Of a DNA stretch of 53,942 nt, positions 16,950 to 25,253 are shown one piece after another. The stretch is from positions 1 through 53,942 of the forward strand of contig JAFUNB010000032.1 of assembly GCA_017482345.1 (NCBI GenBank), written 5' to 3'. The DNA is from Oscillibacter sp. (GTDB lineage Bacteria; Bacillota; Clostridia; Oscillospirales; Oscillospiraceae). Numbering within the stretch: position 1 is the first letter of the stretch; the number at the start of each line of letters is the position of its first letter. The notes beneath the pieces were generated by a model that worked only from the letters and a program-made list of their open reading frames with translations, was not told the origin of the DNA and made no database searches. The translations under genes and the position numbers were made by a program.

Positions 16950-17422
16950 GCCGCATGGACGAGCTGTGCGCCGCGGTGCGGGCCAGCAAGGAGTGGCTGC
17001 CGGGCTTCAGCCGGCGGGAGTATCCCAGGGTCTTTGCCAAATACCGGGAGACCTACGGCCCCCGGTTTGCCGCGGCGGTACGGGAATGTGACGGCGACCT
17101 TGTAAAGCTGGAGCAGCTGGCGAACGCGTTTTTGGACGGCATGGAGGCCGGCTGGAAGGCGGAGCGGTTCTGGAACCGCAGCGCCGCCCGTGCGGACCAG
17201 CGCCATATGCTCATCGTGTTCCTCTCTCCCATGCTGATGGAGGAGCGGGACCCCATGTGCAGCCGTCTGGCGGGCATGCTGCGGCAGTGCTGGGCAGAAC
17301 GCTGGCCCAAGGATGCATATCAGCTTACCACCTATGAAGTCATTCAAAACGGCTTCCGGAACGCCATCTTCGGCATCGATCTGGCCGGAAAGCATCTCGA
17401 CCCGGAAAAAGATCGGAAATGA
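16946..17422 (+). CDS. Hypothetical 158-residue protein
   Basis: A soluble, mostly helical protein with no signal peptide or membrane span. It is rich in Arg, Glu, Trp and Tyr, with segments such as S-R-R-E-Y-P-R-V-F-A-K-Y-R and F-L-S-P-M-L-M-E-E-R-D-P. I do not recognise a family. It overlaps the upstream small membrane protein by four bases and is followed, 34 bases after its stop, by the strong yceD promoter. The two genes form a short unit of their own; a role linked to the membrane protein is an inference from the coupling only. Confidence 0.8.
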   Translation: MSRMDELCAAVRASKEWLPGFSRREYPRVFAKYRETYGPRFAAAVRECDGDLVKLEQLANAFLDGMEAGWKAERFWNRSAARADQRHMLIVFLSPMLMEERDPMCSRLAGMLRQCWAERWPKDAYQLTTYEVIQNGFRNAIFGIDLAGKHLDPEKDRK

Positions 17423-17456
17423 AGAAAGAAATCCATCAAAAAAATAAAAAAATTGT

Positions 17457-17485
17457 TTGACAACGGGTAGTCAATCCCTTATAAT
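17457..17485 (+). promoter_or_regulatory. Full-consensus sigma-A promoter of yceD-rpmF
   Basis: TTGACA, exactly 17 bases, TATAAT: a perfect match at both hexamers, 28 bases before the yceD start codon. Confidence 0.96.
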
Positions 17486-17512
17486 ACTACTCGTGTCATT
17501 GCGAGGTAGCTT

Positions 17513-18013
17513 ATGCGTTTCGATGTAAAACCGATTTTGCGCAACCCGGAAAAACGGATTCCCTTCCGTTTTGAAATGGATCTGTCCGATCTGGAGTTTT
17601 CCGGACGTTGCCCCGTCTGCCGTCCCGTCACCGTGGAGGGTGAGGCCTACAGCAGCGCCGACGTGCTGCATATGACCATGACGGCCGAGACCGTGCTGGA
17701 CGCCGTGTGCGACCGCTGCGGCAAGGAATTTGACCAGCCGAAAAAGATCTCCTACGACTGCGTCCTGTCTGACGAACTCCAGGACGAGAGCAATGTGGAT
17801 ATCATCCCGCTGGAAAATGACACTGTGGATGTGGACGAGCTTGCCCGCACCGCGTTCATCCTCGAGATGGACACCAAAACACTGTGTTCTGAAGATTGCA
17901 AGGGACTGTGCCCCCGGTGCGGCGCCGATCTGAACCTCGGCCCCTGCTCCTGTAAAAAGGAAGTGGATCCGCGGCTTGCAGCACTTGCCAAGCTTTTGGA
18001 GAACAAAGAATAA
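17513..18013 (+). CDS. yceD: YceD/DUF177 family protein
   Basis: A 166-residue protein of the DUF177 family, regularly found just before rpmF in bacteria and linked, in plants and E. coli, to 23S rRNA accumulation or processing. Two cysteine pairs are seen: C-P-V-C near residue 32 and C-D-R-C-G near residue 66. A C-terminal C-x(3)-C-x(2)-L-C-P-R-C-G cluster ends the conserved part (S-E-D-C-K-G-L-C-P-R-C-G-A-D-L-N). The cysteines suggest zinc binding. Ribosome site GAGG lies seven bases before the ATG. Co-transcribed with rpmF from a perfect promoter, which fits a ribosome-assembly role. Confidence 0.92.
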   Translation: MRFDVKPILRNPEKRIPFRFEMDLSDLEFSGRCPVCRPVTVEGEAYSSADVLHMTMTAETVLDAVCDRCGKEFDQPKKISYDCVLSDELQDESNVDIIPLENDTVDVDELARTAFILEMDTKTLCSEDCKGLCPRCGADLNLGPCSCKKEVDPRLAALAKLLENKE

Positions 18014-18073
18014 ATTTTGTAATTAATAAGGGCCGGCAGAGCCTGGACCTTTGAAGATCAAGGAGGTGTCACA

Positions 18074-18268
18074 ATGGCAGTACCTAAGGGAAAAGTATCC
18101 AAAGCAAGACGCGACAAGCGCCGCAGCTCTCACTGGAAGCTGGAGGTGCCCGGTCTCGTTGCATGCCCCAAATGCGGTGCTCAGCACCTGCCTCACAGAA
18201 TGTGCCAGGAGTGCGGTACTTACAATGGCCGTGAGGTCAAGGTTGTTAAGTCCGTCGTTTCCAAGTAA
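18074..18268 (+). CDS. rpmF: 50S ribosomal protein L32
   Basis: A 64-residue L32. The N-terminal A-V-P-K-G-K-V-S-K-A-R-R-D-K-R-R-S is followed by a zinc ribbon (C-P-K-C-G, nine residues, C-Q-E-C-G), so this is the four-cysteine form of L32. AAGGAGGTG gives a very strong ribosome site. It is downstream of yceD with a 60-base gap and ends the unit before a terminator. Confidence 0.98.
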   Translation: MAVPKGKVSKARRDKRRSSHWKLEVPGLVACPKCGAQHLPHRMCQECGTYNGREVKVVKSVVSK

Positions 18269-18288
18269 GATATTCTGCATGCTTGCTT

Positions 18289-18325
18289 TAGGAGGGAAGA
18301 ATCATTCTTCCCTCCTTACTTTTTG
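18289..18325 (+). terminator. Terminator of yceD-rpmF
   Basis: The GGAGGGAAGAA / TTCTTCCCTCC stem has a short loop and is followed by TTACTTTTT. Confidence 0.88.
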
Positions 18326-18346
18326 CCCGGATTTACCGGTTTTTTC

Positions 18347-18375
18347 TTGCTATCCCGCCTTTGGGCGGTTATAAT
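18347..18375 (+). promoter_or_regulatory. Sigma-A promoter of der-plsY-gpsA
   Basis: TTGCTA, a 17-base spacer and a perfect TATAAT, 43 bases before der. Confidence 0.78.
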
Positions 18376-18418
18376 AAAATCGCTGATTTATGAAATAAAC
18401 GAAAGGAAGTGAGAGCCG

Positions 18419-19744
18419 ATGAAACCCATCGTTGCCATCGTCGGACGGCCCAATGTGGGCAAGTCCATGCTGTTCAATAAGCTGATCGGCAAACGGCTTT
18501 CCATCGTGGAGGATACCCCCGGCGTCACCCGCGACCGCATTTACGGTGAGACGGACTGGCGCGGCCGCCAGTTCACCCTGATCGATACCGGCGGTATCGA
18601 GCCCCGCACTGACAACCAGATTCTGGCCTTCATGCGCGACCAGGCTCAGATCGCCATCGACAACGCCAACGTCATCGTGTTCCTGACGGACATCAAGACC
18701 GGCGTCACCGCCTCCGACCAGGAGGTTGCCACCATGCTGCTGCGCAGCGGCAAGCCTGTGGTGCTGGCCGTCAACAAGATGGACTCCACCGGCACCGTCA
18801 ACCCCGATTTCTACGAGTTCTATAACCTGGGCATGGGCGATCCCATTGCCGTCTCCGCCGTCCACGGCCCCGGCACCGGCGACCTGCTGGACGCCTGCGT
18901 GCAGTATTTCCCCGAGGAGGAAGTGGAGGAAGAGGAGGACGACGCCATTAAGGTGGCCGTCATCGGCAAGCCCAACGCCGGCAAGTCCTCTCTGGTGAAC
19001 CGTATCCTGGGTGAGGAGCGCGTCATCGTGTCCAACGTGGCCGGCACCACCCGTGACGCCATCGACTCCCGGTTTGAAAACGACAAGGGCAAGTTCGTGT
19101 TCATCGACACCGCCGGCATCCGCAAGAAGAGCAAGATCGAGGAGGACATCGAGAAGTACAGCGTTCTCCGCGCCACCATGGCCATCGAGCGCAGCGACGT
19201 CTGCCTCATCATGATCGACGCCACCGAGGGCGTCACCGAGCAGGACACCAAGGTGGCAGGTCTGGCCCACGAGGCCGGCAAGTCCAGCATCATCGTCATC
19301 AACAAGTGGGATCTGGTGGAAAAGGACGGCAAGACCATGGACCATATGCGTGAGCAGGTCCGTCAGGACCTGGCCTTCATGCCCTACGCCCCCATTCTGT
19401 TCATCTCCGCCAAGACCGGCCAGCGCGTAGACCGTCTGTTCGAGCTGATCGACTACGTCTCCAACCAGGCCGCCACCCGCATCACCACCGGCATGCTCAA
19501 CAACGTGCTGGCCGATGCCCAGACCCGCGTGCAGCCCCCCTCTGACAAGGGCCGCCGCCTGAAGATCTACTACATGACCCAGGTGGGCGTGAAGCCTCCT
19601 CATTTCGTGATCTTCTGCAACGATTCCCGCTTGTTCCATTTCTCCTACCAGCGTTATCTGGAAAACTGCATCCGCAGCACCTTCGGCCTGGAGGGCACGC
19701 CTGTGATCATCTCCATCCGGCAGAAGGGCGAGAAGGAGGAGTAA
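18419..19744 (+). CDS. der: Ribosome assembly GTPase Der (EngA)
   Basis: A 441-residue protein with two tandem GTPase domains and a KH-like C-terminal domain, needed for 50S subunit assembly. The first domain has G-R-P-N-V-G-K-S at residues 9-16, D-T-G-G-I and N-K-M-D. The second has G-K-P-N-A-G-K-S, D-T-A-G-I and N-K-W-D. The KH part carries Y-Y-M-T-Q-V-G-V-K-P-P-H-F. Length is typical. GGAAGTGAGAG precedes the ATG. It heads an operon with plsY and gpsA, a common Firmicutes order. Confidence 0.97.
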   Translation: MKPIVAIVGRPNVGKSMLFNKLIGKRLSIVEDTPGVTRDRIYGETDWRGRQFTLIDTGGIEPRTDNQILAFMRDQAQIAIDNANVIVFLTDIKTGVTASDQEVATMLLRSGKPVVLAVNKMDSTGTVNPDFYEFYNLGMGDPIAVSAVHGPGTGDLLDACVQYFPEEEVEEEEDDAIKVAVIGKPNAGKSSLVNRILGEERVIVSNVAGTTRDAIDSRFENDKGKFVFIDTAGIRKKSKIEEDIEKYSVLRATMAIERSDVCLIMIDATEGVTEQDTKVAGLAHEAGKSSIIVINKWDLVEKDGKTMDHMREQVRQDLAFMPYAPILFISAKTGQRVDRLFELIDYVSNQAATRITTGMLNNVLADAQTRVQPPSDKGRRLKIYYMTQVGVKPPHFVIFCNDSRLFHFSYQRYLENCIRSTFGLEGTPVIISIRQKGEKEE

Positions 19745-19748
19745 GTCT

Positions 19749-20420
19749 ATGCCGGAAGTTTCCAACACAGCGATTGCGTTGACTTTTGCTATTTCGGCAG
19801 TGGCCGCCTATTTCTGCGGCTGCTTCAACGGCGCCGTCATCGTGTCCAAGTATATCCTGCGGGACGACGTCCGCAACCACGGCAGCGGCAACGCCGGCCT
19901 GACCAATTTCCACCGCGTCTTCGGCGGCCCTCTGACCTTTGTGGTCATTCTGTGCGACGTGCTGAAGGCTGTGGTGGCTTTGACGGTTGGTATGTGGCTG
20001 TTCAGCCGGGTCACCGTTTACGATGCCTGGGCGGGTATGTGGCCTGTGCTGGTCAAGTACTGGGCCGGCCTGTTCTGCCTGCTGGGCCATATGTTCCCCT
20101 GCATGTTCCACTTCAAGGGCGGCAAGGGCATCCTCTCCGGCGGCACCATCGCCATCATGATCGACTGGCGCGTGGCGCTGGTGGTCTGGGGCGGCTTCCT
20201 GATCCTGACCGCTCTGACCCGCTATGTGTCCCTGGGCTCCGTGTGGGCCGGCGGCAGCTTCCCCTTCATCAGCTGGATCTGCTATCCCAATCCGGTCATC
20301 GTGGCGCTGGCCTTTGCCTGCGGCGGTCTGGTGGTGTGGAAGCACCGGGGCAACATCAAGCGTCTGCTCAGCGGAACGGAGAGCAAGCTGACCTTCCGCA
20401 AGAAGGGAGATAAGCGATGA
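19749..20420 (+). CDS. plsY: Glycerol-3-phosphate acyltransferase PlsY
   Basis: A 223-residue membrane enzyme that transfers acyl groups from acyl-phosphate to glycerol-3-phosphate, the first step of phospholipid synthesis. Family motifs: G-S-G-N-A-G-L-T-N-F-H-R (usually G-S-G-N-x-G-A-T-N) near residue 45, G-H-M-F-P near 112 followed by F-K-G-G-K-G-I, and K-H-R-G-N-I-K-R-L at the C-terminus. About six hydrophobic segments. The ribosome site AAGGAGG lies inside the end of der. Its stop overlaps the gpsA start, which supplies its substrate. Confidence 0.95.
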   Translation: MPEVSNTAIALTFAISAVAAYFCGCFNGAVIVSKYILRDDVRNHGSGNAGLTNFHRVFGGPLTFVVILCDVLKAVVALTVGMWLFSRVTVYDAWAGMWPVLVKYWAGLFCLLGHMFPCMFHFKGGKGILSGGTIAIMIDWRVALVVWGGFLILTALTRYVSLGSVWAGGSFPFISWICYPNPVIVALAFACGGLVVWKHRGNIKRLLSGTESKLTFRKKGDKR

Positions 20421-21421
20421 AAGCAGTTGTACTGGGCAGCGGTACCTGGGGCACGGCTCTGGCCATGACCCTGTGCGACAACGGCCACGACACCTGGCTG
20501 TGGGGGCGGACCCCCGCCAAGATGGAGGAGATGGCCGCAAAGCGGCAGCATCCCCAGCTGCAGGGCGTCACCCTGCCGGCGGAGCTGCACATTACCGCCG
20601 ACCTCTCCTGCCTGGAGGGGGCGGAGATGGTGGTGTGTGCCGCGCCGTCCTTCGCCGTTCGTGAGACGGCCCGTAAGGCCGCGCCCTACCTGACGCGGGA
20701 CACCGTTCTCGTGTCCGTTTCCAAGGGCATCGAGCGGGACACCAACCTCCGCATGAGCCAGATTTTGCAGGAGGAGACCCACTATATCTGTAAAGTGGTT
20801 GCGCTTTCCGGCCCTTCTCACGCCGAGGAAGTCAGCGCGCACCTGCCCACCGGCTGCGTGGCGGCCAGTCTGGACCGCAAGGCGGCCCGCTTCGTGCAGG
20901 ACGCGTTCATGAACGAGTATTTCCGCATCTACACCAGCTACGATATCGTGGGTGTGGAGCTGGCCGGCGCCATGAAAAACGTCATCGCGCTCAGCTGCGG
21001 CGCCTGCGCTGGACTGGGTCTGCAGGACAATACCAAGGCTTTGCTCATGACCCGCGCCATGGAGGAGCTGACCCGCCTGGGCGAGCATTTGGGCGGCACC
21101 CGCCGCACCTTCGGCGGCCTGGCCGGCATGGGCGACCTCATCGTCACCTGCACGTCCATGCACTCCCGCAACAACCGGGCCGGTATGTATATCGGTCAGG
21201 GCATGACGGTGCAGGAGGCCATGGACAAGGTGGGCGCCGTTGTGGAGGGCTATTACGCCGCCGAGAGCGTCTACCAGCTGGCGCAGCATGAGGGCGTGGA
21301 GATGCCCATTTGCCGCTGTGCCTATGAGGTGCTGTATCAGGGCAAGCCCGCCCGGGACGTGGTGGGCGAGCTGATGGGCCGCGCCAAGAAGGACGAGCTG
21401 CTGGAGACCACCTGGCTGTGA
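20417..21421 (+). CDS. gpsA: NAD(P)H-dependent glycerol-3-phosphate dehydrogenase
   Basis: A 334-residue enzyme that reduces dihydroxyacetone phosphate to glycerol-3-phosphate for lipid synthesis. The Rossmann motif G-S-G-T-W-G-T-A-L-A starts at residue 7. The catalytic Lys lies in the A-M-K-N-V-I-A-L segment, preceded by V-S-K-G-I and S-G-P-S-H-A-E-E-V. The T-F-x-G-L-A-G-M-G-D-L and S-R-N-N-R-x-G segments are also present. It overlaps plsY by four bases (ATGA), so substrate producer and consumer are coupled. Ends the operon before a terminator. Confidence 0.97.
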   Translation: MKAVVLGSGTWGTALAMTLCDNGHDTWLWGRTPAKMEEMAAKRQHPQLQGVTLPAELHITADLSCLEGAEMVVCAAPSFAVRETARKAAPYLTRDTVLVSVSKGIERDTNLRMSQILQEETHYICKVVALSGPSHAEEVSAHLPTGCVAASLDRKAARFVQDAFMNEYFRIYTSYDIVGVELAGAMKNVIALSCGACAGLGLQDNTKALLMTRAMEELTRLGEHLGGTRRTFGGLAGMGDLIVTCTSMHSRNNRAGMYIGQGMTVQEAMDKVGAVVEGYYAAESVYQLAQHEGVEMPICRCAYEVLYQGKPARDVVGELMGRAKKDELLETTWL

Positions 21422-21432
21422 CAAATTAACAG

Positions 21433-21468
21433 AAAAGACCGTGTTCAAAGCGAACACGGTCTTTTTTT
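21433..21468. terminator. Terminator between gpsA and the NhaC gene
   Basis: A 14-base stem (AAAAGACCGTGTTC and its complement) with an AAAGC loop and a long T-run on the plus strand. It overlaps the stop codon of the converging gene and is weaker in that direction. Confidence 0.9.
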
Positions 21469-22765
21469 ATGCGCGTTTTTTCTCCCGCAGGGAGCAAAGG
21501 CAATGCCACAGGGGCAGAAGCCAGAGATAGCAGGCGAAGGGGATGGAGGCTGCGTCCGCGCCGATGGCGGCCAGGGGGACGGCTCCGGCGATGGACCAGG
21601 GGATCAGGGGCGCGGTGACCACGGCGGAATCCGCCAGAAGCACCGCCATGTTTTCCCGGTCCGGCTCCAGCGTGTCGCACAGATGGTGGGTCAGCAGGAT
21701 GCCCAGCGTCTGGTTGCAGGCCACCATGTTGGCCACCAGCGAGGTGAGCAGCGCGGCGATATAGGGCGTCGTGCGGTCTGCCAGGGCGCCGATGGAGGCC
21801 TTGATCCGGTCCAGCAGGCCGGTTTTCCGGAAGATATCGGAATACGAGGAGGACAGGCACACGATGGCGCCGGGGCGCAGCATGGAAACGGCGCCGCCGC
21901 CGTCCACCATGGCGGAGAGGGCCGCCACTTCGGTGCGGTAGCCGCCCAGCATGAAGCCCAGCGTGTCCGCCAGCGAGATGTTCTGCACAAACATGCAGAT
22001 GGGGATGGCCGTCAGGATGCTGACGGTCATGGCGATCTTCACGTTCACCCGCAGGCAGGACAGCAGCAGAATGGCCGCCGCCGGCAGAACCGCCACCCAG
22101 TGCAGCGCGAAGCCGGAGCCAAACAGCGTCCACAGGTCCGGCAGCTGGCCGGAGCGGCTGCCCGCAAGGCCCAGCAGGGCGTATACAACGCAGGCGGCGC
22201 CGAAGGGCGCCCACGCTACGCGGAAAAAGCGCTTCAGGTTTTCAAAAATGTTGGTCCCCGTCACCTCGGACACCAGCAGGCAGCTGGTGGAAACAGGGGA
22301 GCTGCGGTCGCCGAAAAAGGCGCCTGCCAGTACCGCGCCGCCGGTCAGCACGGGACTGACGTCCATGGCGCCGGCGATGGTCATGCAGATGACGCCCATG
22401 GTGGCGGAGGTGCCGAAGGAGGTGCCCGTCAGCAGCGAGATGCCGCAGTTGAGCAGAAAGGCCATCAGCAGGAAAATCTCCGGCCGGATCAGCGCGCCGG
22501 CGTAGCAGACGATGACGGGAATGGTGCCCGCCGCCCGCCACAGGGCTGTCAGCATGCCGATGAGAAGGAAGGTGATGAGTACGTTGCGGACGGTCAGAAC
22601 GCCGCGAAGGGCCATGCGGCCCAGCTCCCGCAGGGAAAAGCCCCGCCGGAGACCATACAGGAAAAACAGGCCGAGGCCTGCGCACAATGCGTACAGGATG
22701 GACAGGTCCAGGGCAAGACAGGCCAGCAGCATGATACAGAACAGGCCAAGTGTCAGCCATTCCAT
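21467..22765 (-). CDS. NhaC family Na+/H+ antiporter-like transporter
   Basis: A 432-residue membrane protein with ten or more hydrophobic segments. The family-like G-T-S-F-G-T-S-A-T-M-G-V-I is followed by F-F-G-D-R-S-S-P-V-S-T-S and N-F/M-V-A-C-N-Q-T-type segments of the NhaC branch of the ion-transporter superfamily. Substrate could be Na+/H+ or an organic acid such as malate/lactate, as in some relatives. Start: ATG 22765 with AGGTG eight bases upstream; a longer form from GTG would erase that site. It follows rpmB on the same strand behind a terminator, and no clear promoter is seen in the gap. Confidence 0.88.
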   Translation of the reverse strand: MEWLTLGLFCIMLLACLALDLSILYALCAGLGLFFLYGLRRGFSLRELGRMALRGVLTVRNVLITFLLIGMLTALWRAAGTIPVIVCYAGALIRPEIFLLMAFLLNCGISLLTGTSFGTSATMGVICMTIAGAMDVSPVLTGGAVLAGAFFGDRSSPVSTSCLLVSEVTGTNIFENLKRFFRVAWAPFGAACVVYALLGLAGSRSGQLPDLWTLFGSGFALHWVAVLPAAAILLLSCLRVNVKIAMTVSILTAIPICMFVQNISLADTLGFMLGGYRTEVAALSAMVDGGGAVSMLRPGAIVCLSSSYSDIFRKTGLLDRIKASIGALADRTTPYIAALLTSLVANMVACNQTLGILLTHHLCDTLEPDRENMAVLLADSAVVTAPLIPWSIAGAVPLAAIGADAASIPFACYLWLLPLWHCLCSLREKKRA

Positions 22766-22804
22766 AAAAAACACCTGCGATTCATCACAAGATTTTGGGA
22801 AAAG

Positions 22805-22837
22805 GGAAAAAATAAATCCCGGACCGAAGTCCGGGAT
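22805..22837 (-). terminator. Terminator of rpmB
   Basis: A 9-base ATCCCGGAC stem with a TTCG loop is followed on the minus strand by TTATTTTTT. Confidence 0.9.
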
Positions 22838-22851
22838 CTTGTTTGTCCAAG

Positions 22852-23040
22852 TTAGACCGCTCTGGTGACCTTACCGGAACGCATACACCGGGTACAAACA
22901 TACACATGGCGGGGGGAACCGTTGACGATCGCCTTCACACGCTTCACATTGGGCTTCCAGGGACGATTGGAGCGCCGATGAGAGTGAGAAACCTGAATAC
23001 CGAAAGTCACGCCCTTGTCGCAAAACTCGCACTTAGCCAT
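22852..23040 (-). CDS. rpmB: 50S ribosomal protein L28
   Basis: A 62-residue L28. M-A-K-C-E-F-C-D-K at the N-terminus and Y-V-C-T-R-C-M-R-S-G near the end give the two cysteine pairs of the zinc-binding form. The middle has S-H-S-H-R-R-S-N-R-P-W-K-P-N-V-K, a standard L28 feature. Start: ATG 23040 with AAGGAGGTG upstream; the longer frame lies in the leader. It is transcribed alone from its own promoter and terminator, divergent from hprK. Confidence 0.97.
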   Translation of the reverse strand: MAKCEFCDKGVTFGIQVSHSHRRSNRPWKPNVKRVKAIVNGSPRHVYVCTRCMRSGKVTRAV

Positions 23041-23098
23041 CCGTTGCACCTCCTTGCTGTTGCGTAGTCCGTGCTGTCTTTTCACAGGCACAGCTGAT

Positions 23099-23127
23099 AT
23101 AATAGCAGAAAGAAAAACAAAATGCAA
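23099..23127 (-). promoter_or_regulatory. Sigma-A promoter of rpmB
   Basis: On the minus strand TTGCAT, a T-rich 17-base spacer and TATTAT. Confidence 0.78.
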
Positions 23128-23195
23128 GCCTAAATTTCAAAAAAATTTAAAAAATTTTCCGGTGTTTCCAGAGAGGCCGGAGAGGGCTGAAAGTG

Positions 23196-23224
23196 TTGCG
23201 AAACGGGGGAAATTCATATATAAT
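23196..23224 (+). promoter_or_regulatory. Sigma-A promoter of the hprK-dnaE gene run
   Basis: TTGCGA, 17 bases and a perfect TATAAT. The predicted start near 23231 leaves a leader of about 100 bases before the chosen hprK start. Confidence 0.75.
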
Positions 23225-23333
23225 AATAGGCGATTTTACACGCGGATAATTTATGACCGCTCTGCCGGGCGTTTCTCCCAAAACCGGCGGCGCGGATGCG
23301 GGCGCTCCGCGCGCCGGAAAGGTAAGAGGCAAG

Positions 23334-24272
23334 ATGTACGGAAAAGGTGTGAAACTCACAGATCTGGTGGCCCGCTTCGGGCTGGAAGTGATCAACAAGG
23401 GCGGCGACTACGAATCCACCATCATCACGGTCACCAACTTGAACCGTCCCGGTCTGCAGTTCCATGATTTTTACGATTATTTTGATCCCCGCCGTCTGCA
23501 GATCATCGGCAAGGCGGAGGTCACCTTCCTCAAGGGTCTGACGGAGGAGCGCCGCCGCAAGTGCTTTGACGACCTGTTCCTGTATGACATTCCCGCGCTG
23601 GTCATCTCCCGGGGACTGGACTGCTTCCCGGAGTGTCTGGAGAGCGCCATCGAGCATGAGAAGACCGTCCTCCGCACCCAGGAGGAGACGGTGGACTTCA
23701 CCAGCCAGGCCAACGATTATCTCACCCGGCAGCTGTCTCCCTGCGCCACCCGCCACGGCGTCCTGCTGGACATCTACGGCGAGGGCGTCATGATCACCGG
23801 CGACTCCGGCGTGGGCAAGAGCGAGACGGCCATCGAGCTGATCATGCGCGGCCACCGTTTGGTGGCGGACGACGCCGTGGAGCTGCGCCGCATCTCCAAC
23901 GAGCTGATCGGCACGGCGCCGGAGCTGATCCGGAACTACATTGAGCTGCGCGGCATCGGCGTCATCGACGTGCGCCAGCTGTTCGGCCTGCGCACTGTCA
24001 AGACGGAGACGAAGCTGGATCTGGTGGTGCATCTGGAGCCCTGGGACCAGACGAAGTTCTATGACCGTCTGGGCATTGAGGACCACTATACCGAGATCCT
24101 CGACGTGCAGGTGCCCATCGTCACCATCCCCGTCCGCCCCGGCCGTAACCTGGCCACCATCGTGGAGGTGGCTGCCATGAACAGCCGCCACCGCCGTTTC
24201 GGACATAATGCCGCGCTGGATCTGGCCCGCCGTGTGGATGAGCAGGCTACGACCGGCAGCAGCGGAAAGTAA
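23334..24272 (+). CDS. hprK: HPr kinase/phosphorylase
   Basis: A 312-residue bifunctional enzyme that phosphorylates HPr on Ser46 when fructose-bisphosphate is high and reverses it otherwise, controlling carbon catabolite repression. The N-terminal domain begins V-K-L-T-D-L-V-A-R-F-G-L-E-V. R-H-G-V-L-L-D precedes the P-loop G-D-S-G-V-G-K-S at residues 156-163, and the family signature I-E-L-R-G-I-G-V-I-D-V is at about 203-213. Start: the ATG at 23334 is preceded by AGAGG and matches the Bacillus N-terminus; an in-frame ATG at 23253 would add 27 residues but has no ribosome site. First gene of a long run. Confidence 0.93.
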   Translation: MYGKGVKLTDLVARFGLEVINKGGDYESTIITVTNLNRPGLQFHDFYDYFDPRRLQIIGKAEVTFLKGLTEERRRKCFDDLFLYDIPALVISRGLDCFPECLESAIEHEKTVLRTQEETVDFTSQANDYLTRQLSPCATRHGVLLDIYGEGVMITGDSGVGKSETAIELIMRGHRLVADDAVELRRISNELIGTAPELIRNYIELRGIGVIDVRQLFGLRTVKTETKLDLVVHLEPWDQTKFYDRLGIEDHYTEILDVQVPIVTIPVRPGRNLATIVEVAAMNSRHRRFGHNAALDLARRVDEQATTGSSGK

Positions 24273-24290
24273 AAAAGGAGACAGTTCACT

Positions 24291-25235
24291 ATGTACAGTA
24301 TTGGTATCGACGTTGGCGGAACCAACTTAAAGGCCGGTCTTGTGGATGAGTCCGGCGCCATTCTGGCCGTGGAGCGGATCCCCCTGGGCGTGTTCCCCGG
24401 AGCGGAGAAGTTCGCGGAGATCCTGGCGGATCTGGCGAAGGCCGTCATGGAACAGGGCGGTGTGACGAAGGAAGATATTTCTTATGTGGGCGCTGGTATT
24501 CCCGGCGCGGTGTCCGGCGGCACGGTGCTCTACACCGCCAACATCCCCATGAAAAACGTCCCTCTGGCGGAGCTGTTCCGTCAGCACCTGGATCTGCCCC
24601 TGCTGTTGGGCAACGACGCGGACTGCGCCGCCGTGGGCGAGTGGAGCTGCGGCGTGGGCAAGGGCACGAAGCATTTCATCGTCGTGACCCTGGGCACCGG
24701 CGTGGGCGGCGGTCTGATCCTGAATGAGAAGCTCTACACCGGCGCCGGCTGCGGCGGCGAGATCGGCCACATCGTCATCTGCGAGGGCGGCGCGCCCTGT
24801 AACTGCGGCCGCAAGGGCTGCTGGGAGGCCTATGCCTCCGCCACCGGCCTCATCCGCCTGACGAAGGAAGCCATGGCAGAGCGCCCCGAGAGCGCGCTGC
24901 ACGCCATCGCCGCGGAACACGGCGGCGTGGAGGGCCGGACGGCCTTCCTGGCGGCGGAAGCGGGGGACGAGACGGCCCTTGCCGTCTGCGCCGACTACGC
25001 AAACTATCTGGCTTCCGGACTGGTGAGCCTCATCAATATGCTGCACCCCCAGACGGTGGCGCTGGGCGGCGGTGTTGCCGCCGCGCCGGAGCATCTGCTG
25101 CTGGAGCCGGTGCGCAAACTGGTGGCGGAGCAGTGCTACGCCCGCCACACGGACCAGGTGCCCGCCATCGTGCGGGCGGAGCTTGGCAACGACGCCGGCA
25201 TCATCGGCGCCGCCATGCTGGGCCGCGCAATCTGA
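24291..25235 (+). CDS. glcK: ROK family glucokinase
   Basis: A 314-residue ROK kinase, ATP-dependent phosphorylation of glucose to glucose-6-phosphate. The phosphate-binding D-V-G-G-T-N-L-K is at residues 7-14 and the catalytic Asp in G-N-D-A-D-C-A at about 108-113. The zinc site is built from His160 (G-E-I-G-H) and the C-N-C-G-R-K-G-C segment at 170-177. Length is normal. AAAAGGAGA precedes the ATG. Placed directly after hprK, so glucose entry and HPr control are co-transcribed. Confidence 0.92.
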   Translation: MYSIGIDVGGTNLKAGLVDESGAILAVERIPLGVFPGAEKFAEILADLAKAVMEQGGVTKEDISYVGAGIPGAVSGGTVLYTANIPMKNVPLAELFRQHLDLPLLLGNDADCAAVGEWSCGVGKGTKHFIVVTLGTGVGGGLILNEKLYTGAGCGGEIGHIVICEGGAPCNCGRKGCWEAYASATGLIRLTKEAMAERPESALHAIAAEHGGVEGRTAFLAAEAGDETALAVCADYANYLASGLVSLINMLHPQTVALGGGVAAAPEHLLLEPVRKLVAEQCYARHTDQVPAIVRAELGNDAGIIGAAMLGRAI

Positions 25236-25253
25236 TTTTTTGGAGGTTCGTTC

